Source: Treponemataceae bacterium
GTDB lineage: Bacteria > Spirochaetota > Spirochaetia > Treponematales > Treponemataceae
DNA length: 64,000 nucleotides
Assembly: GCA_024402495.1 (NCBI GenBank)
Contig: JAKSTR010000001.1
Span: 1 to 64,000, forward strand
Reading direction: 5' to 3'
Below the pieces are notes generated by a model that ran no database searches, was not told the DNA's origin, and saw only the letters and a program-made list of their open reading frames with translations. The position numbers and the translations under genes are program-made. This document shows positions 7,695 through 15,106 of the stretch, one piece after another; position 1 is the first letter of the stretch; every line of letters begins with the position of its first letter.

Positions 7695-9396
7695 TTGGAA
7701 TCCTTACAATAAAACAGGCACCTTGTCCTGCCGGGTTTTGGTCAATGTCAAATACCTGATCACTGGCGTAATAAAGGCGAAGCCGTTCAATAACGTTGTA
7801 AAGCCCAATACCGTGACCTTCCTTTACTTCGCCGCCGTCGCTGGACTGCGCCTGTTTTGTACCGCGGCTCAATAATTCCTTGCGCTTGCCGGGGCTTATG
7901 CCGCCGCCGTTATCGCAAATCGTTATCTGGGTATATCCGCCGATAAAATCTACAGATTTTTCTGTACTTTCGGGCTTTGTACCGGCGGCAGCATTTGGCG
8001 CGGTATTTCCGTCCGGCAAATCCTGTAAATCCTGCAAGCTGCGGTTATATTTTTCTACCACGCTGAAATGCGCGTTTTTTTCAAATCTTTCAGTTCCTGC
8101 GTTTTCAGCCGGAATATCTGGCGCACTGCCGGCGCTGCCTGTATCTGCCACGCCGTGCCAGCTGACCGCAAGCTTTATAACGCCGCCGCTGCTGAATTCT
8201 GCAAGCCCGTGGCGAATGCAGTTTTCTACCAGCGGCTGCAATATCATGCTTGGCATACGGGCGTTCAAATTTTCAGTTTCAATCTGTTTTTCAAAAACAA
8301 ACTTGTTGCCAAACCGAACTTTCATTATGTAAACATAATTGTCTACAATCCGCAGTTCTTCGCCAAGCGTTGTATCGCGGTCTACCTGCTGAATATTATA
8401 GCGAAAAAAATCGGCAATTTGTTCTATAAAATAGCAGGTTTTGTCCGCGCCTTCCATTGTAGCAAGCCCGGCGCCGGTATTAAGCGTATTGAACAGAAAA
8501 TGCGGATTTATCTGCGCCTGCAAAGCCTTAAGCTGGGCATCTTTGTAAAGCGCCGCCATACGGATTTCCTTTTCTTTAAGCTCGGTTTCTTTTACCGCGT
8601 TTTCCCAAATCGTATCAATATATTCGCGGATGCTTACAATCATCCGGTTAAAAGCAAGACAGATATTGCCAACTTCGTCCTGGCTTTCAATTGGCAGAAG
8701 CGGAATGTCAAAATGGCGTTCCGCAATACGGTGGGCAACTTTTGAAATTTCAACAAGCGGGCGCGTAATGTTTGTTACAAGAACGTAAACGATTATCAAA
8801 TCCAGAAAAAGCAGCACCAGAAGAGCCAGAATACCAACCGAACTGGCACGGCGGAACGAACCGAGGGAAAAATTATACCGCGCAATATTTTTATGGAAAT
8901 ATTCGCTGTTAAGCTTTCCCACTTCCGCATTCAGCATAGAATAGACTTTTACCGCGTTTTTATAATTGTAGTCCGCGGCAACCGGGTTGTTTGCGCGCCG
9001 TGCCGATATTGCGGCTTCGGCATACTGCAAAAAAGAGATTTGCAGGCGGCGTACTTTATATTCCAGAAACGCAATTTCGTCGTTGCTGGGCTTGTGCGGA
9101 AAATTATAATCGTTGTTTTCCAGCTTTGAACGGAAATTGTAATACTTATTAATGCTTTCAAATGTGCGTACCTGCATGTATTCGTCAAGCGCGTTCTGGG
9201 TTTGGGTAATTAAAAGCGAATATTCGTCCAGCTTTGAGTTTGTTTTGTAGGAATCTGCAACCGATTCTACAACGTTGGAAAATATTAAAACTACGCAGAA
9301 AAAAACAAGTGCCATAATGCCGCTTGTAATTAAAAAACTAAGCAGCAGTTTGTTGCGCATGCTTAAACGCTGAAAAAGCGAAAAACCTTTTTTCAT
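7669..9396 (-). CDS. LytS/YesM-like sensor histidine kinase
   Basis: 575 residues. TM1 is about 15-40 and TM2 about 187-209, enclosing a helical extracytoplasmic sensor region. HAMP is about 210-262. The His_kinase motif QINPHFLFNT has H299, followed by the N box ENCIRHGL (391-398), G1 DNGGGI and G2 GHGIGLYNV. An unusual insert of about 70 residues rich in Ala, Gly, Asn and Pro (about 415-486) separates the N and G1 boxes. The start overlaps the upstream binding-protein gene by 4 nt (ATGA). The short periplasmic region and the adjacent anchored binding protein suggest that ligand is sensed through that partner, as in clostridial XylFII-LytS (inference). Confidence 0.92.
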   Translation of the reverse strand: MKKGFSLFQRLSMRNKLLLSFLITSGIMALVFFCVVLIFSNVVESVADSYKTNSKLDEYSLLITQTQNALDEYMQVRTFESINKYYNFRSKLENNDYNFPHKPSNDEIAFLEYKVRRLQISFLQYAEAAISARRANNPVAADYNYKNAVKVYSMLNAEVGKLNSEYFHKNIARYNFSLGSFRRASSVGILALLVLLFLDLIIVYVLVTNITRPLVEISKVAHRIAERHFDIPLLPIESQDEVGNICLAFNRMIVSIREYIDTIWENAVKETELKEKEIRMAALYKDAQLKALQAQINPHFLFNTLNTGAGLATMEGADKTCYFIEQIADFFRYNIQQVDRDTTLGEELRIVDNYVYIMKVRFGNKFVFEKQIETENLNARMPSMILQPLVENCIRHGLAEFSSGGVIKLAVSWHGVADTGSAGSAPDIPAENAGTERFEKNAHFSVVEKYNRSLQDLQDLPDGNTAPNAAAGTKPESTEKSVDFIGGYTQITICDNGGGISPGKRKELLSRGTKQAQSSDGGEVKEGHGIGLYNVIERLRLYYASDQVFDIDQNPAGQGACFIVRIPNVQHSADR

Positions 9397-10463
9397 TTTT
9401 CCACCGCCTTAAAATCAATTTCTGCAAGATTTTTGCCACGCAGAACACGTATGTCGTTTGGAATGTAAACGTTGGCGTTGCCGTTTTTTATGTATTCAAA
9501 AATCTGCGCCATCGCAAGTTCGCCGGTTTTACGGGCATTAAACGAAACCAGCGCCTGCAAAACGCCGCGCTGCAAAAGATCCAGAGTTTTTTCGCTTTCT
9601 TCAAAACCGATTACCGCAATTGAAGTCCGGTTCAAATCGATTACGGTCTGGGCAACGCGCAAAGTATCTGCGTGACTAAGGCACAGCACGCAGTTTATGT
9701 CGTGCCGGGCAATAATTTCCTGCCGTATAAAATCGTCCGGGCTTATAGTGGGGTCGTTTTTCAGTTCCAGTATCTGCACGTTTATGCGCTTAACTGAATT
9801 TGCGGAAGTTTCTTCGTCTGAAGCCTGCCTTGCGTAATATTCGTTCAAAGCCTGATTCATGTTGCCAATCAGCTGGCCGGAAGCTTCGCGGTTCTGCACC
9901 GCATCAACCGGGATAAGCAGATTGCCGCCGTCCGGGCAAAGCAGAACCGCGGTTTTTGCCAGAATCTGCCCAAGTTCAAATTTGTTCGGTCCAATGTAGC
10001 AGATAGAATCGTTGTAAGGATTTTGCTGCCCCAGACAGACCAGCGGTATTTCGCCGTTAAAAACATCTTTTGGAGCATGAACAATCTGGCTGTCGCTGTC
10101 TATATAGGCAATAATGCCGCTTGCCCCCAGCGCAGAAGCATATTCAAGCTTGCTTAAAAGCGAATCGTCTTCTGCCTGACTTGAGGGCAGCAAAAGTTCT
10201 ACAACCGCGCTGTAATCGCCTGCAACGGCGGCAGCGCCTTCGTAAACCTGCCGCAAATAGTCGGCATTGTTGCGCCCGCCTGCAATTATTATGTGATGAT
10301 TTAAGAAATTATTTTCCTGCTGGCTGTTCTGGTCTGTAATTTGAAAGATTTTAAAAATATAAAATAAAATAAAACCGAAAATTATCAGCAAGCAAAGCAA
10401 AAAAACTGCTGCAAATATTTTTCTTTTGTTTGAAATTAGGTGCTGCTGAAAACCGATTTTCAT
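9393..10463 (-). CDS. Membrane-anchored periplasmic-binding protein, probable co-sensor
   Basis: 356 residues from the chosen ATG. An upstream in-frame TTG is rejected because it overlaps the -10 box. One N-terminal hydrophobic segment (about 15-40) without a lipobox or clear cleavage site suggests an uncleaved anchor. The rest has the LacI/ribose-binding fold: HHIIIAGG, VELLLPSSQ, IIAYIDSD, GPNKFELGQILA, and AVIGFEES near the C-terminus. It is the first gene of the operon and overlaps the kinase by 4 nt. The family precedent is XylFII, an anchored sugar receptor that presents ligand to LytS. The ligand here is unknown. Confidence 0.8.
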   Translation of the reverse strand: MKIGFQQHLISNKRKIFAAVFLLCLLIIFGFILFYIFKIFQITDQNSQQENNFLNHHIIIAGGRNNADYLRQVYEGAAAVAGDYSAVVELLLPSSQAEDDSLLSKLEYASALGASGIIAYIDSDSQIVHAPKDVFNGEIPLVCLGQQNPYNDSICYIGPNKFELGQILAKTAVLLCPDGGNLLIPVDAVQNREASGQLIGNMNQALNEYYARQASDEETSANSVKRINVQILELKNDPTISPDDFIRQEIIARHDINCVLCLSHADTLRVAQTVIDLNRTSIAVIGFEESEKTLDLLQRGVLQALVSFNARKTGELAMAQIFEYIKNGNANVYIPNDIRVLRGKNLAEIDFKAVEK

Positions 10464-10471
10464 ATATTTCA

Positions 10472-10500
10472 ATAATATGCCCGTTTTTGAAATTTTTCAA
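10472..10500 (-). promoter_or_regulatory. Sigma-70 promoter of the sugar-sensing operon, leaderless
   Basis: On the minus strand TTGAAA (10500-10495), a 17-bp spacer and TATTAT (10477-10472). The -10 ends 8 nt before the ATG at 10463, so the transcript should start at about the start codon. There is no Shine-Dalgarno. Confidence 0.75.
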
Positions 10501-10688
10501 CTTTTACAGCCTTTTGCCGCAAACAGGACTTGCCGTTTTTTTTGCGTGTTATTTGCAGGCACACATAGCGCGCGAATAATGAAAAAAGATTTACAATATA
10601 ACAAGTTTTTAATGCAAAAAGGACATTTTATTGCTATGCTGTAAATAAATTTATATATCGCTACACTATAAACGCAGCGGAGAAAATT

Positions 10689-11384
10689 ATGAATAAGACA
10701 GTTTTAATTGCCGACAACGACAGAAGCTGGCAGAATTCGCTTGCCGAAAGCCTTGAAGCCAGCGGATTTCAGGTTGTTATTGCCCAAAACCCAGAAGAAG
10801 CCAAAAATTTCGGGCAGAATAATTCAATTGGTTTAATAGTTCTTAATACAAGCCTTTCCGGGGAAAACGGAATTGATATTTGCAAAAACCTGCGCGGCAA
10901 TAACATAATTATTCCGCTTGTGTTTGTTGCCGAAAACGCAGCAGCAGACCAGATTGTAGAAGCCTTAAACAACGGCGGCGACGATTTTATCCTTAAATCG
11001 GCTTCAATTGAAGAAATTACGGCGCGCATTGCCGCCCACCTGCGCCGCTTTAACGCTGTAAAAACTTTAAGCGAAACCATAAAGCAAAACGAAGAGCCGG
11101 AACTGGTAATAAATCTGCGCAAGGGCTTTTTGCTTGTACACGGCGAAAAAGTGCCGCTTCTGGCGCAGGAAATTAAGCTTCTTGAATATATGTACATGCA
11201 TCAGGGTGAACTGATTGAACGCGACCGGCTTTTAAACGAAGTCTGGGGATATGACAAACTGGATATAAGTACGCGCACAATCGATGTGCACATTGCAAGA
11301 TTGCGCCAGAAAATGGGCGACAACGAAGTACCGAAATATTTGCAGACTGTGCGCGGCGTCGGTTACAGATTTATAGCGCCGTAA
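10689..11384 (+). CDS. OmpR/PhoB-type regulator with degenerate receiver domain
   Basis: 231 residues. The receiver domain (1-120) folds normally by pattern, but the phosphoacceptor position is Asn53 (LIVLNTSLSG, codon AAT) instead of Asp, and the acidic pocket is D-N-D. The conserved Lys is kept but followed by Ser instead of Pro (LKSAS). The winged-helix DNA-binding domain is intact (RDRLLNEVWGY, STRTIDVHIARLR, VRGVGYRF). No kinase gene is adjacent. It probably works without His-to-Asp phosphotransfer, like other atypical OmpR regulators. GGAG precedes the ATG. Its 3' end overlaps the convergent aat gene by 22 nt. Confidence 0.92.
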   Translation: MNKTVLIADNDRSWQNSLAESLEASGFQVVIAQNPEEAKNFGQNNSIGLIVLNTSLSGENGIDICKNLRGNNIIIPLVFVAENAAADQIVEALNNGGDDFILKSASIEEITARIAAHLRRFNAVKTLSETIKQNEEPELVINLRKGFLLVHGEKVPLLAQEIKLLEYMYMHQGELIERDRLLNEVWGYDKLDISTRTIDVHIARLRQKMGDNEVPKYLQTVRGVGYRFIAP

Positions 11385-12064
11385 AGTTTCTGGGGCAGAT
11401 ATTCGCCCAGATAACGCAAAAACGCCGACCTGCTGATATTCCTTCCGCCAAAACGGGCAACATGGTCGGTGTAAACCTGCGAATCGATGAGTTTGCCGCC
11501 GGCGTTTTTAAAAGCCTGCACAAAGGTGCAGAAAGCCGCTTTAGAAGCGTTGTCAACCGTGGCAAACATCGATTCACCGTAAAAAACGCTTCCTATGCAA
11601 ACACCGTAAAATCCGCCAACCAGCTCGCCGTCTTTCCACGCTTCAATTGAATGGGCAAAACCTTCTTCGTAAAAATCACAGTACGCATCTATCATTTCGT
11701 CAGTTATCCACGTAGAATCCTGCCCGGGGCGGTTTTGCCGTGCGCAGGCTTTAATAACTTTTTCAAAACAGGCATCAATTGAAAACGTAAATACTTTCTG
11801 GTTCAGTACCCGGCGCAAACTTTTGGGCACGTGCAGTTCTTCCGGGAAAAGTACAAAACGAGGATCCGGGCACCACCACAAAATCGGGTCGTCATCACTG
11901 AACCACGGAAAAATGCCCTGCAAATATGCAGAAAGAAGCATACCCGGCGACAGATTACCGCCGGAAACAATTACACCGCTTTCACTTTCTTCCGGATTTG
12001 GAAACTGAAGAAACTGGTCAATTGAAAAATATGGAAAATCTTCTTCGGCTTTTTTTTCGCTCAT
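11363..12064 (-). CDS. aat: Leucyl/phenylalanyl-tRNA-protein transferase
   Basis: 233 residues, full length for the family. Diagnostic motifs are LLSAYLQGIFPWF, the WWCPDPRFVLFP substrate-pocket region, GWELV-equivalent DGELVGGFYG and GESMF. The enzyme attaches Leu or Phe from aminoacyl-tRNA to proteins with N-terminal Lys or Arg, making primary N-degrons. Its start overlaps the clpA stop by 4 nt, so it is translationally coupled. With clpA and clpS it forms the complete recognition side of the bacterial N-degron pathway in one operon. Confidence 0.95.
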   Translation of the reverse strand: MSEKKAEEDFPYFSIDQFLQFPNPEESESGVIVSGGNLSPGMLLSAYLQGIFPWFSDDDPILWWCPDPRFVLFPEELHVPKSLRRVLNQKVFTFSIDACFEKVIKACARQNRPGQDSTWITDEMIDAYCDFYEEGFAHSIEAWKDGELVGGFYGVCIGSVFYGESMFATVDNASKAAFCTFVQAFKNAGGKLIDSQVYTDHVARFGGRNISRSAFLRYLGEYLPQKLYGAINL

Positions 12065-14577
12065 TCGTGTTCGTATGTAATTTCAATCTGGTTATCTTTT
12101 ATGCCGCACACAGCCTTGCCGCCGTTGCACAAACTGCCAAAAAGCACTTCGTCAACAAGCCGGGTACTAATCTGCTGGTCAATTGTGCGGCTTATATTGC
12201 GCGCGCCGTATTCGGCAGAATAACCTTCTTTTGCAATAAATTCCAAACATTCGCCGGTTAAAACCACTTCAACCTGTTTTTCTTTAAGGCGCATATTAAG
12301 CTGCTTTATCTGCTTTTCGCAAATTGATTTCATTACAGACAAATCAAGGCTGCCGAACGGAATAATTGCGTCAAGGCGGTTTATGAATTCCGGCGTAAAG
12401 AGATTTTCTACAGCTTCTGTTACTGCCGACTGGGCTTTTGGGCTTTGGGCAAAACCTATCGGGCTTTTGTTAATGTCCCGTGCGCCTGCGTTGGAAGTCA
12501 TAATCAGAATTACGTTCCTGAAATCTGCCTTGCGTCCCTGATTGTCGGTTAAAGTGGCGTAATCCATCACCTGCAGAAGAATATTAAAAATATCCGGGTG
12601 GGCTTTTTCAATTTCGTCTAAAAGAACAACGGCGTTTGGTTCTTTGCGCACGGCATCGGTCAGCAGACCGCCTTCTTCAAAACCGACATAGCCCGGCGGC
12701 GAACCGATTAAGCGGCTTACCGTATGTTTTTCCTGATATTCGCTCATGTCAAATCGGTGAAGCTTCAGATTAAGAGTTTTGGAAAGAGCCTTTGCAAGTT
12801 CGGTTTTGCCAACGCCGGTTGGGCCTGCAAACAGAAAGCTTGCAACCGGTTTTTCGCCGGTGGTAAAACCAGCCCGGGAACGTTTTACGGCTTTTACAAC
12901 GCTTTCCACCGCCATGTCCTGAGAAAAAACTTTGGCTTTCAAATTGCTTTCCAGATTGCGCAAAACTTCTTTTTCGTTGGTAGAAACGGTCTGTTCCGGA
13001 ATGTTTGCCATTTTTGCGCAGATTTTTTCAATAAGGCTTTCGTCAATCTGGGCGTAAGTTTTGGCAATCCGCTCGCCGCTTTCCGGATCGTTCAAAATTT
13101 CTTCTTCAATAAAAGAAAACTCTGCCGGGTGCAGCCGCGCATAGGAACCGGCTTCATCAATCAAGTCCACGGCTTTATCCGGCAGGCGCCGTTCAAACAT
13201 GAACTGGTCGGTAAGCTTTACGGCTTTTTCAAGGGCTTTGGGGCTGTAGCGCACCGCATGGTATTCTTCATACCGGACTTTTAAGCCCTGCAAAATCTGC
13301 AAAGCTTCGTCAGGGCTTGGTTCCGCAATGTCAATTTTCTGAAAACGGCGGCTTAAAGCCCGGTCTTTTTCAAAAATTTTGTTGTATTCGGCGTAAGTGG
13401 TGCAGCCCAAACAGCGCACGTTTTTAGAAGAAAACAGGGGCTTAAACAGATTTGCGGCGTCTAGCGCGCCGTTGCCGGCTGTACCAGCCCCAACAATCGT
13501 GTGAATTTCGTCAATAAAAAGAATGATATTGCCGCGCTTTACCAGTTCGTCGCCGAGACGCTTAATGCGTTCTTCAAACTCGCCGCGAAACTTTGTGCCG
13601 GCGATTAAAACGCCAATATCAAGGCTTAGAACTTTAAAGCCTTTCAGCGGTTCGGGTACGTTTTCGCCTGCAATTACCTGCGCAAGGCCTTCTGCCATTG
13701 CAGTTTTGCCAACGCCGGGTTCGCCAACCAGAAGCGGATTGTTTTTGCTGCGGCGGCACAAAACCTGCAGAGTGCGCTGCATTTCTTCTTCGCGCCCAAT
13801 CAGCTGGTCAAGTTCGCCGCTGGCGGCTTTTGCGGTTAAATCGGTGGTAAGGCGCTCAATCATGCTGCGCCGGGTTTTGCCGCCTTCTTTTTCGCGCCGG
13901 AAGCCTTCGCTGGCTTCGGCTAAATCACCGGCAAAATCGGAAGTTCCTTTTGCACCAAAATCGCCTTCGTTCGGTTCTATCTGAATATCTTCCGGCAGTT
14001 TTGTATTTTTGAACAGTTCTTCGCCAAGAGTCTGTGCCGAAAAATCGCCATTTTTTTTGCCTTTTGCAGCTTCGTCGCCGGTTAAATATTCATCCAGAAG
14101 GTCTTCAAAAGTTATGCTTTCTTCCAGCGGCACAATTTCGCTTTCAAAATCGTCTTCGCTTTCGGGGTTTACGATGAAACTAAGAAGGGTTAAACGGCTT
14201 ACGCCCGCCTGCCGCAGCAAAATTGAACAAATATTCTGCCGGGCGTCGTAAATGCTTACCAGCAAATCAGATAAAAAAATTGCTTTTTTTTCGGCGCTTA
14301 AACAGTGAAAATATGCCTGCTGCACTACGTTTTCAAAACCTACAGTTTGAATCGGCTGCAGGTTTGGCGCAACGGGTACGTTTTTTTCAAGATAGGCGGT
14401 CAAGCCTTCCTTTAAGAATTCTAAATCGGTGCCGCACAGAACCAGCAGTTTTTGCGTTACCGGGTGCTGCAATAAAATTAAAAGCAAGTGTTCGGGCGTA
14501 ACAAACTCGTGATTTTCTTTTAAGGCAAAATTCCACGCCTTAAAAATCGCATTTTGCGCCTCTTTTGAAATATTCAT
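12061..14577 (-). CDS. clpA: ATP-dependent Clp protease ATP-binding subunit ClpA
   Basis: 838 residues. The Clp N-domain (1-140) comes first, then an acidic linker (about 140-240) longer than in E. coli ClpA (758 residues). AAA1 follows with Walker A GEPGVGKT (about 285-292) and Walker B FIDEIH, then AAA2 with AGPTGVGKT and LLDEIEKAHPD. The D2 domain has an IGF tripeptide (SPIGFAQ) in the position of the ClpP-docking loop. No ClpB-like middle coiled coil is present, which separates it from ClpB and ClpC. ClpP is not in the window. It lies 42 nt after clpS and overlaps aat by 4 nt. Confidence 0.95.
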   Translation of the reverse strand: MNISKEAQNAIFKAWNFALKENHEFVTPEHLLLILLQHPVTQKLLVLCGTDLEFLKEGLTAYLEKNVPVAPNLQPIQTVGFENVVQQAYFHCLSAEKKAIFLSDLLVSIYDARQNICSILLRQAGVSRLTLLSFIVNPESEDDFESEIVPLEESITFEDLLDEYLTGDEAAKGKKNGDFSAQTLGEELFKNTKLPEDIQIEPNEGDFGAKGTSDFAGDLAEASEGFRREKEGGKTRRSMIERLTTDLTAKAASGELDQLIGREEEMQRTLQVLCRRSKNNPLLVGEPGVGKTAMAEGLAQVIAGENVPEPLKGFKVLSLDIGVLIAGTKFRGEFEERIKRLGDELVKRGNIILFIDEIHTIVGAGTAGNGALDAANLFKPLFSSKNVRCLGCTTYAEYNKIFEKDRALSRRFQKIDIAEPSPDEALQILQGLKVRYEEYHAVRYSPKALEKAVKLTDQFMFERRLPDKAVDLIDEAGSYARLHPAEFSFIEEEILNDPESGERIAKTYAQIDESLIEKICAKMANIPEQTVSTNEKEVLRNLESNLKAKVFSQDMAVESVVKAVKRSRAGFTTGEKPVASFLFAGPTGVGKTELAKALSKTLNLKLHRFDMSEYQEKHTVSRLIGSPPGYVGFEEGGLLTDAVRKEPNAVVLLDEIEKAHPDIFNILLQVMDYATLTDNQGRKADFRNVILIMTSNAGARDINKSPIGFAQSPKAQSAVTEAVENLFTPEFINRLDAIIPFGSLDLSVMKSICEKQIKQLNMRLKEKQVEVVLTGECLEFIAKEGYSAEYGARNISRTIDQQISTRLVDEVLFGSLCNGGKAVCGIKDNQIEITYEHE

Positions 14578-14618
14578 GTTTTTTTTCCTAAGATTTGGGA
14601 AAGGTGTTTTTTATGAAA

Positions 14619-14927
14619 TTACAAACGGTCTAAGCCGCAGCGAAGTGGGAACCCGTTTGCCCGTGCCATAGAAAGTGTAAGCTGAACCCGGGTTGCGGCA
14701 ATGTCATACGGATAAACGCCCACTACGGCACTGCCCTTTTTGTGTACGTTTTCCATAATTTCCACGGCTTCTACCATATTTTTATGAAAATATTTTTGCA
14801 AAACTAAAACTACAAAATCTTTGGTTGTGTAATCGTCGTTGTAAAGTACAACCTGATAATCATTGGGTTCTAAAAAATCTTCTTCGGCGAAACTGCCGCT
14901 AATATTCTGCTCAAATTCAAAATCCAT
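14619..14927 (-). CDS. clpS: ClpS adaptor for N-degron recognition by ClpA
   Basis: 102 residues from the ATG; an in-frame TTG six codons upstream is possible but overlaps the -10 region. The family core is clear: YQVVLYNDDYTTKDFVV, VLQKYFHK and HKKGSAVVGVYP, with the N-terminal disordered stretch used to dock on ClpA. ClpS binds N-terminal Phe, Leu, Trp or Tyr and hands substrates to ClpAP. It is first in the clpS-clpA-aat operon. No Shine-Dalgarno is visible, and a TATTAT box ends 7 nt before the ATG, so this transcript may be leaderless. Confidence 0.93.
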   Translation of the reverse strand: MDFEFEQNISGSFAEEDFLEPNDYQVVLYNDDYTTKDFVVLVLQKYFHKNMVEAVEIMENVHKKGSAVVGVYPYDIAATRVQLTLSMARANGFPLRCGLDRL

Positions 14928-14934
14928 GGTTTTT

Positions 14935-14940
14935 ATAATA
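14935..14940 (-). promoter_or_regulatory. Candidate -10 box of clpS operon
   Basis: TATTAT on the minus strand ends 7 nt before the clpS ATG. No good -35 lies at 16-18 bp, so this is the weakest of the leaderless promoter candidates in the window. Confidence 0.4.
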
Positions 14941-15034
14941 TACAAAAACTTGCAAAGCTAGTAAATGCGCTGAAATCAAAAATTTTCAATTTAAAAGCGA
15001 TTAAAACCGCATATTTTATGCAAATGTCCGGGCA

Positions 15035-15085
15035 TAAAAAAACGCCGGCACAAAGGATTTTTCATCTTTGCACCGGCGTTTTTAT
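15035..15085 (-). terminator. Rho-independent terminator of transketolase
   Basis: AACGCCGG (15041-15048) pairs with CCGGCGTT (15073-15080), and the inner CAAAG/CTTTG extends the stem past a 2-nt mismatch. On the minus strand the stem is followed by TTTTT. It lies between tkt and clpS. Confidence 0.85.
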
Positions 15086-15106
15086 AAATGGTTTTACAAA
15101 CCAGAA

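Noticed and set aside
3942-10500. An ABC sugar transporter in the sensing operon
   Set aside because: No Walker A/LSGGQ ATPase or permease gene is present near the binding proteins.
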